A stretch of DNA of 64,000 nucleotides, from positions 3,700,001 to 3,764,000 of the forward strand of contig NZ_AZUI01000001.1 of NCBI RefSeq assembly GCF_000526995.1, in the 5' to 3' direction. The position numbers were made by a program, and so were the translations under genes. Shown piece by piece: positions 35,298-43,758 of the stretch. The notes under the pieces are model-generated. The model was not told where the DNA came from and made no database searches. It saw only the letters and a list, made by a program, of their open reading frames with translations. Each line of letters starts with the position of its first letter. Position 1 is the first letter of the stretch. Source of the stretch: Lacrimispora indolis DSM 755 (GTDB taxonomy: Bacteria; Bacillota; Clostridia; Lachnospirales; Lachnospiraceae).

Positions 35298-36656
35298 ATG
35301 AGTCAATTTATTCAGTCATTGGTAGAACGTTCCAGAAAAGCACAACAGATCCTATGCACTTATGACCAGGAAAAGACGGACGAAATTGTAAAAATGTTCG
35401 CAAAGGTTGTTTTCGATCATGCCCAGCCGCTGGCAAAGCTGGCTGCAGAAGAAAGCAGAATGGGCGTATACGAGGACAAGATCACTAAAAATAAGGGAAA
35501 ATCAAGAATTATCTGGAACTCGCTCAAAGGAAAGAAATCCATAGGCATCATTAGACGAGATGAGGAGGCAGGCCTCATCGAAGTAGCAAAGCCCATGGGA
35601 GTCATCGCAGCTGCGACTCCGTGCACTAACCCGGTTGTAACACCCATGTGCAATGCCATGTTCGCAGTCAAATGCCAGAATACCATTATCATAGCCCCTC
35701 ACCCCCGCGGTAAAAAATGTGCTATGGAGCTGGCAGATCTTTATTATAAGGAGTTAGACCGTATGGGTGTTCCCAGAGATATCTTTCTGGTAATAGAAGA
35801 GCCTACCATTGATATGACCACGGAACTGATGTCAGCCTGCGATGCTGTCATAGCAACCGGAGGTATGGGGGTTGTGAAATCTGCTTATTCCAGCGGAAAA
35901 CCAAGCTATGGGGTTGGGCCTGGAAATGTCCAGGGACTGATTGATGAAGGAATCGATTACAAGGCAGCAGCAGGCCGTATGATAGCCAGCCGTATCTTTG
36001 ATAATGGAATCATATGTTCCGGCACCCAGAGTATCATTGCTCCTGAAAAGGATTATGACTCCATTATCAGAGAGTTTGTGGATCAGGGAGCTTATTACAT
36101 TGATGATCCGGCAGTAGTTGCCAGTCTGTCAGAGGTTGTATTCCCTGGCGGCGTTATTAATAAAAACGTGGTTGGCCAGTCGGTTAAGACTATCGCAGGA
36201 TTGGCGGGCATTTCCATTCCTGAGGGAACAAAGGTCATTATCGTTAAACCGGAAAGACATGGTGCCGGCGTGGTGTGGAGTAAGGAAAAGATGTGCCCAA
36301 TGATGGCGGCCTACAGCTATAAGACCTGGGAAGAGGCAGTGCAGATTGCTTATGATAACCTTTTGGTAGAAGGAGAAGGCCACTCGGCAGATATTCAGTC
36401 TGATGATAAAGCACATATCGAATATGCAGGTGTGAAGCTGCCTGTAAGCCGTGTGGTTGTGAACCAGACCTGTTCCAGCATGGCAGGGGGAGCTTTTGCA
36501 AATGCATTGAATCCTACCACAACGCTTGGCTGCGGAAGCTGGGGGAATAATGCCATCAGCGAGAATCTCTTCTATACCCACTTGATGAATAAGAGCCGTA
36601 TCGCATTTGTCAGGAAAAATTGGAAACAGCCGTCTGATGAAGAAATTTTTGCATAG
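35298..36656 (+). CDS. sucD: CoA-acylating succinate-semialdehyde dehydrogenase
   Basis: The start is set at ATG 35298 (MSQFIQSLVE), which follows GGGAGGAAG; this gives 452 residues, close to the Clostridium kluyveri enzyme. It converts succinyl-CoA to succinate semialdehyde with NAD(P)H. The aldehyde dehydrogenase fold is clear: PMGVIAAATPCTNPVVTP, IATGGMGVVKSAYSSGKP, YGVGPGN, and catalytic Cys240 in DNGIICSGTQS. The C-terminal TTTLGCGSWGNNAISENL is typical of the SucD/acetaldehyde dehydrogenase branch. The 4-hydroxybutyrate dehydrogenase that follows 12 bases later supports succinyl-CoA rather than acetyl-CoA as substrate. Confidence 0.87.
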   Translation: MSQFIQSLVERSRKAQQILCTYDQEKTDEIVKMFAKVVFDHAQPLAKLAAEESRMGVYEDKITKNKGKSRIIWNSLKGKKSIGIIRRDEEAGLIEVAKPMGVIAAATPCTNPVVTPMCNAMFAVKCQNTIIIAPHPRGKKCAMELADLYYKELDRMGVPRDIFLVIEEPTIDMTTELMSACDAVIATGGMGVVKSAYSSGKPSYGVGPGNVQGLIDEGIDYKAAAGRMIASRIFDNGIICSGTQSIIAPEKDYDSIIREFVDQGAYYIDDPAVVASLSEVVFPGGVINKNVVGQSVKTIAGLAGISIPEGTKVIIVKPERHGAGVVWSKEKMCPMMAAYSYKTWEEAVQIAYDNLLVEGEGHSADIQSDDKAHIEYAGVKLPVSRVVVNQTCSSMAGGAFANALNPTTTLGCGSWGNNAISENLFYTHLMNKSRIAFVRKNWKQPSDEEIFA

Positions 36657-36668
36657 GAGAGTCCGTTT

Positions 36669-37784
36669 ATGAAGGAAGTTATTTTAAAATCCCAGATTTC
36701 ATATTACGAAACCTGTTCTGAATTCGCTGAGGATTTTAATCTGGGAAGCGATGATCTGGTACTGACCAATGAATACATATATAACCCGTATTTTGGTGCA
36801 ATGGGCTTAAAGGTACATACAATCTTTCAGGAAACCTATGGTACAGGTGAGCCTACGGATGTCATGGTGGACGCGATTTTAGAAGCAGCAGCAAAGACTG
36901 ACTGCAAACGGATCGTCGCCATAGGCGGAGGCACGGTAATTGATATTGCAAAGATTCTGGCCGTGTCAGCAGGAGAATCCATGGATTCTCTTTATAAGGC
37001 GCCGGAGAAGATTGAAAAGAAACGAGACCTGGTGATTCTTCCTACGACCTGCGGGACTGGAAGTGAAGTGACCAATATTTCCATCATTAACCGGACCAGA
37101 CTGGGGACTAAGGTAGGCTTGGTATCTCCTCATATGTATGCGGATGACGCGGTGCTTGTACCGGAGCTTCTTATTGGACTTCCCTTTGGGGTGTTTGCCG
37201 CCAGCTCCATTGATGCACTGGTTCATGCAGTGGAATCCAGCCTTTCTCCAAAGGCCACCCCTTATACAAAGCTGTTTGGTTACAAAGCAATTGAGATGAT
37301 TATCAGGGGATATCAGAAGATTGCGGCAGAGGGAAGAGAAGCAAGGATACCGATTATGAAGGATTTCCTGATTGCAAGCAACTATGCTGGAATTGCTTTT
37401 GGAACTGCTGGATGTGCGGCTGTTCATGCCACCAGCTATCCGCTTGGAGGGACTTATCATGTGGCTCATGGAGAAAGCAATTATGCCATGTTTACAGGCG
37501 TTCTGAAAAATTATATGGAAATACGCCGGGATGGAGAAATTGCCGTGATGAACCAGCGCCTGGCAAAGCTCTTGGGGTGCGGTACCAAAAACGTTTATGA
37601 CAAGCTGGATGAGCTTCTTGGGACGATTCTTCCTAAAAAGCCTCTTCATGAATACGGCGTAAAACCGGAAGATCTTGAGGTGTTTACAAAGTGTGTCATG
37701 GAGCAGCAGGGAAGGCTTATGGCAAATAATTTTGTGCCTTTAGATGGGCAAAGAGTCCTTAAGATTTACAAGGAGCTATTTTGA
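36669..37784 (+). CDS. NAD-dependent 4-hydroxybutyrate dehydrogenase
   Basis: A 371-residue iron-containing alcohol dehydrogenase, the same length as the C. kluyveri enzyme I recall (4hbD). It reduces succinate semialdehyde to 4-hydroxybutyrate. Visible features are the NAD-binding IVAIGGGTVIDIAKIL, PTTCGTGSEVTN, and the metal-ligand segments DALVHAVES and HVAHGESNYAMF. The start at ATG 36669 follows ATAGGAGAG. It sits between sucD and the 4-hydroxybutyryl-CoA dehydratase, exactly in pathway order. Confidence 0.87.
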   Translation: MKEVILKSQISYYETCSEFAEDFNLGSDDLVLTNEYIYNPYFGAMGLKVHTIFQETYGTGEPTDVMVDAILEAAAKTDCKRIVAIGGGTVIDIAKILAVSAGESMDSLYKAPEKIEKKRDLVILPTTCGTGSEVTNISIINRTRLGTKVGLVSPHMYADDAVLVPELLIGLPFGVFAASSIDALVHAVESSLSPKATPYTKLFGYKAIEMIIRGYQKIAAEGREARIPIMKDFLIASNYAGIAFGTAGCAAVHATSYPLGGTYHVAHGESNYAMFTGVLKNYMEIRRDGEIAVMNQRLAKLLGCGTKNVYDKLDELLGTILPKKPLHEYGVKPEDLEVFTKCVMEQQGRLMANNFVPLDGQRVLKIYKELF

Positions 37785-37854
37785 TCTTAATGGTGCAGTC
37801 ACGCTTTGAAAGGCTGGAAGACAGCCTGCAAAGTTAAAAAAGGAGAAGATGGTT

Positions 37855-39303
37855 ATGGCTTTGATGACAGGGGAAGAGTATGTGGAAAGTATGCGCAGGA
37901 TGAATCTGAATGTTTACATGTTTGGGAAAAAAATTGATAATCCCATTGACAATCCGATTTTAAGACCGTCACTTAATTCTGTAAAGGCCACTTATGATCT
38001 GGCCCAGATGCCGGAATATGAAGATTTAATGACAGTGACTTTAGAGGATGGGCGCAAGATCAACCGGTTTGCAAATATCCACAGAAGTACGGATGATCTG
38101 ATGAAAAAAGTAAAGATGCAGAGACTTTGCGGCCAGAAGACGGCTTCCTGCTTTCAGCGTTGTGTAGGTATGGATGCATTTAATGCGGAATGGTCCACCA
38201 CCTATGAGATTGATAAAAAGCATGGAACCCATTATCACGAGAATTTCAAAAAATATTTAAGAATGGTTCAGGATGAAGATTTAACCGTGGACGGAGCCAT
38301 GACGGATCCAAAGGGTGACAGGGGACTGGCTCCTCATGATCAGCCGGATCAGGATATGTATTTGAGAGTGGTGGAGCGAAAAAACGACGGGATCGTTGTA
38401 AGAGGCGCCAAAGCACATCAGACCGGTATTATCAATTCCCAGGAAGTAATTGTAATGCCTACCGTTGCCATGGGCCCTGATGATAAGGATTATGCGGTAT
38501 CCTTTGCGGTCCCAACGGATGCGGCCGGAATCACAATGATAATCGGAAGACAGTCCTGCGATACCAGAAAGCTGGAGGGAAGCCAGATCGATGTGGGCAA
38601 CAGCGAATTCGGAGGAGTGGAAGCGCTGGTTGTATTTGACGATGTATTTGTTCCCAATGACCGCATCTTCCTGGATGGAGAATATGAATTTGCAGGTGTT
38701 CTGGTGGAGCGTTTTGCAGGATACCACAGACAGTCCTACGGCGGGTGTAAGGTAGGCGTAGGGGATGTTTTAATCGGTGCCACCGCTTTGGCGGCAGATT
38801 ACAATGGGGTGCCTAAGGCTTCCCATATCAAGGATAAGCTGATTGAAATGACTCATTTAAATGAAACCCTGTATTGCTGCGGCATTGCCTGTTCCGCAGA
38901 AGGGACTCCAACAGAATCCGGAAATTACATCATTGACCTTCTTCTGGCCAATGTATGTAAGCAGAACGTTACCAGATTCCCGTATGAAATTGCACGTCTG
39001 GCAGAAGACATTGCCGGAGGCCTTATGGTAACGGCGCCGTCTGAAAAGGATTTGAATGATCCTGTCATCGGAGGCTATGTGGAGAAGTACTTAAAGGGAG
39101 TTGAGGGAGTCTCTACAGAAAACCGTTTAAGGATTCTGCGCCTGATTGAAAATATGACCCTTGGCACAGCGGCCGTGGGATACAGAACCGAGTCTCTCCA
39201 TGGTGCCGGTTCTCCCCAGGCACAGAGAATCATGATTTCCCGCCAGGGCAACATTGGAAGAAAGAAAGAGCTTGCTAAAGCCATAGCCAAAATTGAGGAT
39301 TAA
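37855..39303 (+). CDS. abfD: 4-hydroxybutyryl-CoA dehydratase/vinylacetyl-CoA isomerase
   Basis: The start at ATG 37855 (MALMTGEEYV) is preferred over 37849 because AAAAAGGAG lies at proper distance and because it puts the cluster ligands at Cys99 and Cys103, as in the Clostridium aminobutyricum enzyme. The other two ligands are His291 and Cys298 in GYHRQSYGGCKVG. The 482-residue protein binds FAD and a [4Fe-4S] cluster and turns 4-hydroxybutyryl-CoA into crotonyl-CoA through an unusual radical dehydration. It is oxygen-sensitive, consistent with a strict anaerobe. A strong terminator follows at 39340. Confidence 0.93.
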   Translation: MALMTGEEYVESMRRMNLNVYMFGKKIDNPIDNPILRPSLNSVKATYDLAQMPEYEDLMTVTLEDGRKINRFANIHRSTDDLMKKVKMQRLCGQKTASCFQRCVGMDAFNAEWSTTYEIDKKHGTHYHENFKKYLRMVQDEDLTVDGAMTDPKGDRGLAPHDQPDQDMYLRVVERKNDGIVVRGAKAHQTGIINSQEVIVMPTVAMGPDDKDYAVSFAVPTDAAGITMIIGRQSCDTRKLEGSQIDVGNSEFGGVEALVVFDDVFVPNDRIFLDGEYEFAGVLVERFAGYHRQSYGGCKVGVGDVLIGATALAADYNGVPKASHIKDKLIEMTHLNETLYCCGIACSAEGTPTESGNYIIDLLLANVCKQNVTRFPYEIARLAEDIAGGLMVTAPSEKDLNDPVIGGYVEKYLKGVEGVSTENRLRILRLIENMTLGTAAVGYRTESLHGAGSPQAQRIMISRQGNIGRKKELAKAIAKIED

Positions 39304-39339
39304 ATAAAAGCCTGAATGTATGCGGCTTATTGAGGTAGA

Positions 39340-39387
39340 ATATCCGCCATAAACATATGGGACTGGATTTATGGCGGATATTTTTAT
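39340..39387 (+). terminator. Terminator between abfD and the CoA-transferases
   Basis: ATATCCGCCATAAA (39340-39353) pairs perfectly with TTTATGGCGGATAT (39368-39381), followed by TTTTATAAT. The 14-bp stem sits inside an otherwise continuous gene series, so genes on either side can be expressed at different levels. Confidence 0.85.
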
Positions 39388-39420
39388 AATAAAATATTGT
39401 GCCGGGGAGGTTACGTAAGT

Positions 39421-40737
39421 ATGAACTGGAAAGAGATATATCTATCGAGACTTAAAACCATGGAAGAAGCAGTGCAGATCATAAAATCCGGTGACCGTGT
39501 GGTAATTGGTCATGCAGTAGGGGAACCGATGAAGCTGGTCGACACAATGGTGGATTATGCGGTAAAGGCTGATTTAAAAGGCATTGAAATTTTTCAGCAG
39601 GTGGATATGGGGCATTCCCTTTATGCACAGCCTGGCATGGAAAAGCATTTCAGAGAAAACAGCCTGTTTTTGGGAGCAAAAACGAGAGACTGCGTAAACA
39701 GCGGCCGCGGGGATTTTACGCCATGCTATTTTTACCAGACTCCTTACTTTTATCAGAATGTGAAGAAGCCTGATGTGGTTCTGGTTACCTTATCCCTGCC
39801 TGATGAACATGGCTATTGCAGCTTTGGAGTATCCTGCGATTATACAAAGCCTGCAGCAGAGGCAGAAGGGGCAAAGGTGATCGCGGTCGTCAACCCCAAT
39901 ATGCCAAAGACCCTGGGAAACAGCTTTATTCATGTGAGTGATATTGATGTGATTGCAGAGGATGATACTCCGATTCCGGAGCTTGGGCTTCCTCACATCG
40001 GCGATGTTGAGATGGCAATCGGAGAGCATATTGCATCTTTGGTGCATGACGGTGACTGTCTGCAGCTTGGAATCGGAGCCATTCCGGATGCGGTTTTAAA
40101 ATTCCTTGGAAATAAGAAAAATCTTGGCATTCATTCTGAGATGATTTCAGATGGTGTGATTGACCTTTATGAGCATGGAGTAATTAATTGCAGCGCAAAG
40201 AATTTTAATAGGGATAAAATGGTGGTATCGTTTCTTATGGGAACCCGGAAGCTCTATGATTTTGCAGACGATAATCCCGGCCTGTACATGGCGCCGGTGG
40301 ATTATGTCAATCATCCTGCGATCATTGGAAGAAATGATAATCTGGTTTCCATTAACTCGTCGGTGGAAGTAAATCTTATGGGAGAGGCCTGCTCTGAGGC
40401 CATGGGCTTAAAGCAGTTTTCCGGAATCGGCGGGCAGGTCGATTTTATCCGAGGAGCCTCTTTTTCGAAAGGAGGAAGAGCTATATTGGCATTTCCTGCC
40501 ACTGCGAAAAAAGGAACCATTTCAAAGATCGTGCCTTTCCTCACCCAGGGAGCTACGGTAACAACTTCCAGAAATGATGTGGATTATATTGTAACAGAAT
40601 ATGGAATTGCTAAAATGAAAGGCAATACCTTAAGAGAAAGAGCGCGTCAGCTGATCCATATTGCAGCGCCTCAGTTTAAGGACGGATTGGCGGAGGAATT
40701 TGAAAGACGTTTTGCCGAAAAATATCAGGAGGTGTAG
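39421..40737 (+). CDS. abfT: 4-hydroxybutyrate CoA-transferase, copy 1
   Basis: The start is set at ATG 39421 (MNWKEIYLSR) after GGGGAGG. The 438-residue enzyme belongs to the acetyl-CoA hydrolase/transferase family. It moves CoA from acetyl-CoA or butyryl-CoA to 4-hydroxybutyrate. Visible: LQLGIGAIPDAVLKFLG, the nucleophile Glu240 in GIHSEMISDG, and the C-terminal FSGIGGQVDFIRGA and VTEYGIA. It is closely related to the next gene, four bases away, so the pair is a tandem duplication. The partner acid of each copy is inferred. Confidence 0.85.
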   Translation: MNWKEIYLSRLKTMEEAVQIIKSGDRVVIGHAVGEPMKLVDTMVDYAVKADLKGIEIFQQVDMGHSLYAQPGMEKHFRENSLFLGAKTRDCVNSGRGDFTPCYFYQTPYFYQNVKKPDVVLVTLSLPDEHGYCSFGVSCDYTKPAAEAEGAKVIAVVNPNMPKTLGNSFIHVSDIDVIAEDDTPIPELGLPHIGDVEMAIGEHIASLVHDGDCLQLGIGAIPDAVLKFLGNKKNLGIHSEMISDGVIDLYEHGVINCSAKNFNRDKMVVSFLMGTRKLYDFADDNPGLYMAPVDYVNHPAIIGRNDNLVSINSSVEVNLMGEACSEAMGLKQFSGIGGQVDFIRGASFSKGGRAILAFPATAKKGTISKIVPFLTQGATVTTSRNDVDYIVTEYGIAKMKGNTLRERARQLIHIAAPQFKDGLAEEFERRFAEKYQEV

Positions 40738-40741
40738 CTAC

Positions 40742-42055
40742 GTGGACTGGAAAAAGATCTATGCTTCAAAGGTGAAATCCCCTCAGGAGGCTGTAAAAAT
40801 CATTCATTCAGGGGATACGGTGTTAATTGCTCATGCAGCAGCAGAACCGGATGGGCTTGTAAGTGCAATGGTTGATTATGCGGCTGAGAAGGATTTAAAG
40901 GGCATCCATATTGTTCAGCAGCATGATATGGGGGCCTGCAGGTTTTTTGAACCTGGTATGGAGAAACATTTTAAATATACTTCCCTGTTTGTAGGAGCGC
41001 GCAGCAGAAGCTATATAGCAGAGGGTAAGGGCGATTTCACTCCTTGCTTCTTCAACCGGATACCAAATTACGTAACCCAGACTGCTTCTGCGGATGTATT
41101 TTTAGTAACCTTATCAACGCCCGATGAACACGGTTACTGCAGCTACGGCCTTTCCTGTGACTTTGCGAAAGAAGTGGGAGAACAGCCGGGCACCAAGGTG
41201 ATCGCAGCGGTCAATCCCAATATGCCAAGGGTCATGGGAGATAATTTTATTCATGTCAGCAATTTGGAAGCCATTGTGGAAAGCAATGAGCCGATTCATG
41301 AGCACGGCCGTCCGGTCATCGGAGCGGTTGAGGAAAAGATAGGAGAAAACATCGCCGGACTTGTGCGGGATGGAGACTGTCTCCAGTTAGGAATCGGAGC
41401 AATTCCGGATGCAGTCTTAAAATTCCTGGGAGATAAGAAAGATCTGGGGATTCATTCGGAAATGATTTCCGACGGCATCATTGATCTTTATGAAAAAGGT
41501 GCAATCACCGGGAAAAAGAAAAACATTGACAGAGAAAAAATGGTCATAACCTTTATGATGGGTACCAGAAGGCTGTATGATTTTGTACACGACAATCCTG
41601 CCATTTGCATGATGCCGGTCAGCTATGTGAACGATCCCTTTGTCATAAGCCAGAACGATAATGTGGTGTCCATAAATTCCGCATTGCAGATTGATCTCAT
41701 GGGACAGGTATGTGCGGAAGCCATTGGTCTAAAGCAATATTCGGCAGTAGGCGGACAGATGGACTTTGTGAGAGGGGCTTCTGCCTCAAAGGGCGGCCGG
41801 TCAATCATTGCCTTTGGTGCTACCACAAAGGGTGGAACCATCTCTAAGATTGTGCCGTTTCTGACAGAGGGGGCAGCGGTTACCACCAGCAGAAACGATG
41901 TGGATTATATTGTGACGGAATATGGAATTGCCCATTTAAAAGGAAAATCCTTAAGGGAACGGGCAAGGGAACTGATAAAGATTGCTGCACCGGCCTTCCG
42001 GGAAGAATTATCCGGAGAATTTGAACGGCGATTTGGGGAAGTGCTTTTGGTGTAA
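40742..42055 (+). CDS. 4-hydroxybutyrate/butyrate-type CoA-transferase, copy 2
   Basis: It starts with GTG at 40742 (VDWKKIYASK), with AGGAGGTG in the end of the previous gene at good spacing. The 437-residue protein is a paralogue of copy 1, with the same nucleophile Glu240 (GIHSEMISDG) and the same LQLGIGAIPDAVLKFLG, YSAVGGQMDFVRGA and VTEYGIAHLKG motifs. The N-terminal halves differ more (HDMGACRFFEPG here, VDMGHSLYAQPG in copy 1), suggesting a different acid partner such as butyrate or lactate. It shares the transcript with copy 1 and the PQ-loop membrane protein. Confidence 0.83.
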   Translation: MDWKKIYASKVKSPQEAVKIIHSGDTVLIAHAAAEPDGLVSAMVDYAAEKDLKGIHIVQQHDMGACRFFEPGMEKHFKYTSLFVGARSRSYIAEGKGDFTPCFFNRIPNYVTQTASADVFLVTLSTPDEHGYCSYGLSCDFAKEVGEQPGTKVIAAVNPNMPRVMGDNFIHVSNLEAIVESNEPIHEHGRPVIGAVEEKIGENIAGLVRDGDCLQLGIGAIPDAVLKFLGDKKDLGIHSEMISDGIIDLYEKGAITGKKKNIDREKMVITFMMGTRRLYDFVHDNPAICMMPVSYVNDPFVISQNDNVVSINSALQIDLMGQVCAEAIGLKQYSAVGGQMDFVRGASASKGGRSIIAFGATTKGGTISKIVPFLTEGAAVTTSRNDVDYIVTEYGIAHLKGKSLRERARELIKIAAPAFREELSGEFERRFGEVLLV

Positions 42056-42076
42056 TGTAAATGGAGGAGGGGATAT

Positions 42077-42400
42077 ATGAATATCATTATGATTTCTAAT
42101 TTGCTGGAAACGCTTATGATCGTATGCTTTGGCTTATCCTGGCCGTTTTCCATTCATAAGTCTTATGTGTCCAGAACGGCAAAAGGAAAAAGCCTTTCTT
42201 TTGAAGCCTTTATCTGGCTGGGATACATATTTGGAATTGTTAGAAAGTTTTTGCTGTACGGATCATCACCTGCTGGAAATGACTGGCTGTTTTTCTTATC
42301 CTGGTTCTTTTATTTTATGAATTTTATTGAAATCACATTCGATATGTGGCTTTATACCAGAAACGTAAAATTAGACAAAGAAAGAGAGCAGGGGAAGTAG
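42077..42400 (+). CDS. PQ-loop (SemiSWEET-like) small membrane protein
   Basis: A 107-residue protein starting at ATG 42077 after GGAGGAGGGG. It has three hydrophobic segments (about 8-26, 43-62 and 73-92), and the first carries the PQ-loop-like SWPFSIHKSYVSRTAKGKS pattern typical of SemiSWEET/PQ-loop proteins. These work as dimers and may transport small solutes. Lying directly behind two acyl-CoA transferases, it could move a fermentation acid, but this is only inferred from position. Short basic tail; no signal peptide. Confidence 0.7.
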   Translation: MNIIMISNLLETLMIVCFGLSWPFSIHKSYVSRTAKGKSLSFEAFIWLGYIFGIVRKFLLYGSSPAGNDWLFFLSWFFYFMNFIEITFDMWLYTRNVKLDKEREQGK

Positions 42401-42415
42401 GAGTACCAAGTGAAA

Positions 42416-42438
42416 GGCCCGGAATCAAATCCCGGGCC
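42416..42438. terminator. GC-rich hairpin between convergent genes
   Basis: GGCCCGG pairs with CCGGGCC across nine bases. It has no T-tract on either side, so it is at best a weak terminator between the PQ-loop gene and the convergent NifU-like gene. Confidence 0.4.
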
Positions 42439-42469
42439 AGGAAACAAAGCTGTTCTGATTTTCCATGTA

Positions 42470-42757
42470 TTAAAGCTGGTGGTGCAGTATTTTATGTGCC
42501 ATGTCAAGCAGTTGGGGATTCGTTTCTTCTACTAAGATAATGTCGCGGATGGAAGGAAATGCTGCGTGTACCTCAAGGGAAATCAATTCCTCATTTGTAC
42601 TGTGAGCGGCGGGACACCCGGAGCATTTGCCGGTTAACCTGACCTTTAAAACATTATGTTCCAGGCTTTGAATGATTACATTGCCGCCGTGAGCCGCCAG
42701 AGAGGGCCTTACCTTTGCGTCAAGAACAGATTCGATTTGTGTAATTGCGGTATCCAT
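42470..42757 (-). CDS. NifU C-terminal-domain-like Fe-S protein
   Basis: The start is set at ATG 42757 (MDTAITQIES), preceded by AAAGGAGG. The 95-residue protein is a stand-alone NifU-like C-terminal domain, with the conserved VRPSLAAHGGN and the Cys pair in GKCSGCPAA. Such domains carry or transfer Fe-S clusters. It is the only gene on the minus strand within the supercluster and is divergent from the LysR gene. A link to maturing the Fe-S enzymes nearby (AbfD, the EtfA ferredoxin domain) is reasonable but unproven. Confidence 0.85.
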   Translation of the reverse strand: MDTAITQIESVLDAKVRPSLAAHGGNVIIQSLEHNVLKVRLTGKCSGCPAAHSTNEELISLEVHAAFPSIRDIILVEETNPQLLDMAHKILHHQL

Positions 42758-42847
42758 AGTAACCTCCTTTGCATAGAAGTCTACCAATAGGGGGACGGTT
42801 TGTCAATGGAGTTTACTATATGAATATTTTATGAAAGAAGTGATGGT

Positions 42848-43738
42848 ATGACTGCTAATTTTGAGCATTATAAAGTTTTCTACTATGTAGCCAAATACAA
42901 GAATTTCACCAGAGCGGCAAATGCCCTGGTAACGAGCCAGCCATCAGTTACATATTGCATGCAGAATCTTGAGAGCATGCTGGGGTGCAAGCTGTTTATA
43001 CGGTCCAGAAAAGGCGTCACGCTGACATCCGAAGGAGAGCTTCTCTACAGCTATGTGGCTCCTGCATGCAAACAACTGATGCAGGGGGAAGAAAAGCTGA
43101 GAGAATTGATGGGAGAGCAGCATGACCATATTAATGTAGGGGTAACTCAGGTAGCCATGCGGTCTTATCTGGTGGAGAAACTGAAAATTTTCCAGGAACA
43201 GTATCCTCAGGTGAAGCTTAATATCTTCAATTATAATACGGAGCAGACTCTCAGTGAGCTGAAAGCCGGAAAGATAGATCTGGCGATTATTACAACCCCT
43301 ATTGACTATGAACAGAGGTTAAAGGTAGTTGAAGTCAAATCCTTTAAGAGCATTCTGGTGGGCGGAAGAATGTATGAGGAATATAGAGAGAGGAAAATGT
43401 TCCTCTCAGAGGTTGTGAAGCTTCCTCTTATCACTTTGTCCAGTACCACCACCACCTTTGGCTTTCTTCAGGAGTTTTACCGTTCCTGCGGCCTTACCAT
43501 GCAGCCGGCCATTGAGGTGGCCACCATGGATCTAATTATTCCGGTTATCCGAAAGAGTCTTGGAATCGGTTTTGTGCCGGAGGAGTTTGCCGGACCGTTC
43601 CTTGAGGCAAAGGATATTCTGGAAATAAAGCTTCATGAACAGATTCCTGAGCGTAAAATCTGCATTGTCAGTGATATCAACAGGCCCTTAGGGACCGTGG
43701 CCAGGGAATTGCAAAGCATGCTGGAATGTCAGAAGTAG
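42848..43738 (+). CDS. LysR-family transcriptional regulator
   Basis: A 296-residue regulator starting at ATG 42848. The N-terminal winged helix is clear (FYYVAKYKNFTRAANALVTS, QPSVTYCMQNLE, LFIRSRKGVTLTSEGELL), followed by a periplasmic-binding-like effector domain (LKIFQEQYPQVKLNIF, IDLAIITTP, IGFVPEEFAG). It is 20 bases upstream of the Cys-rich/MaoC fusion gene and reads in the same direction, so it may control the acyl-ACP module and perhaps the whole cluster. The effector is unknown; a CoA ester or organic acid is plausible. Confidence 0.92.
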   Translation: MTANFEHYKVFYYVAKYKNFTRAANALVTSQPSVTYCMQNLESMLGCKLFIRSRKGVTLTSEGELLYSYVAPACKQLMQGEEKLRELMGEQHDHINVGVTQVAMRSYLVEKLKIFQEQYPQVKLNIFNYNTEQTLSELKAGKIDLAIITTPIDYEQRLKVVEVKSFKSILVGGRMYEEYRERKMFLSEVVKLPLITLSSTTTTFGFLQEFYRSCGLTMQPAIEVATMDLIIPVIRKSLGIGFVPEEFAGPFLEAKDILEIKLHEQIPERKICIVSDINRPLGTVARELQSMLECQK

Positions 43739-43758
43739 TCTGGTTTTCGGAGGCGGAG

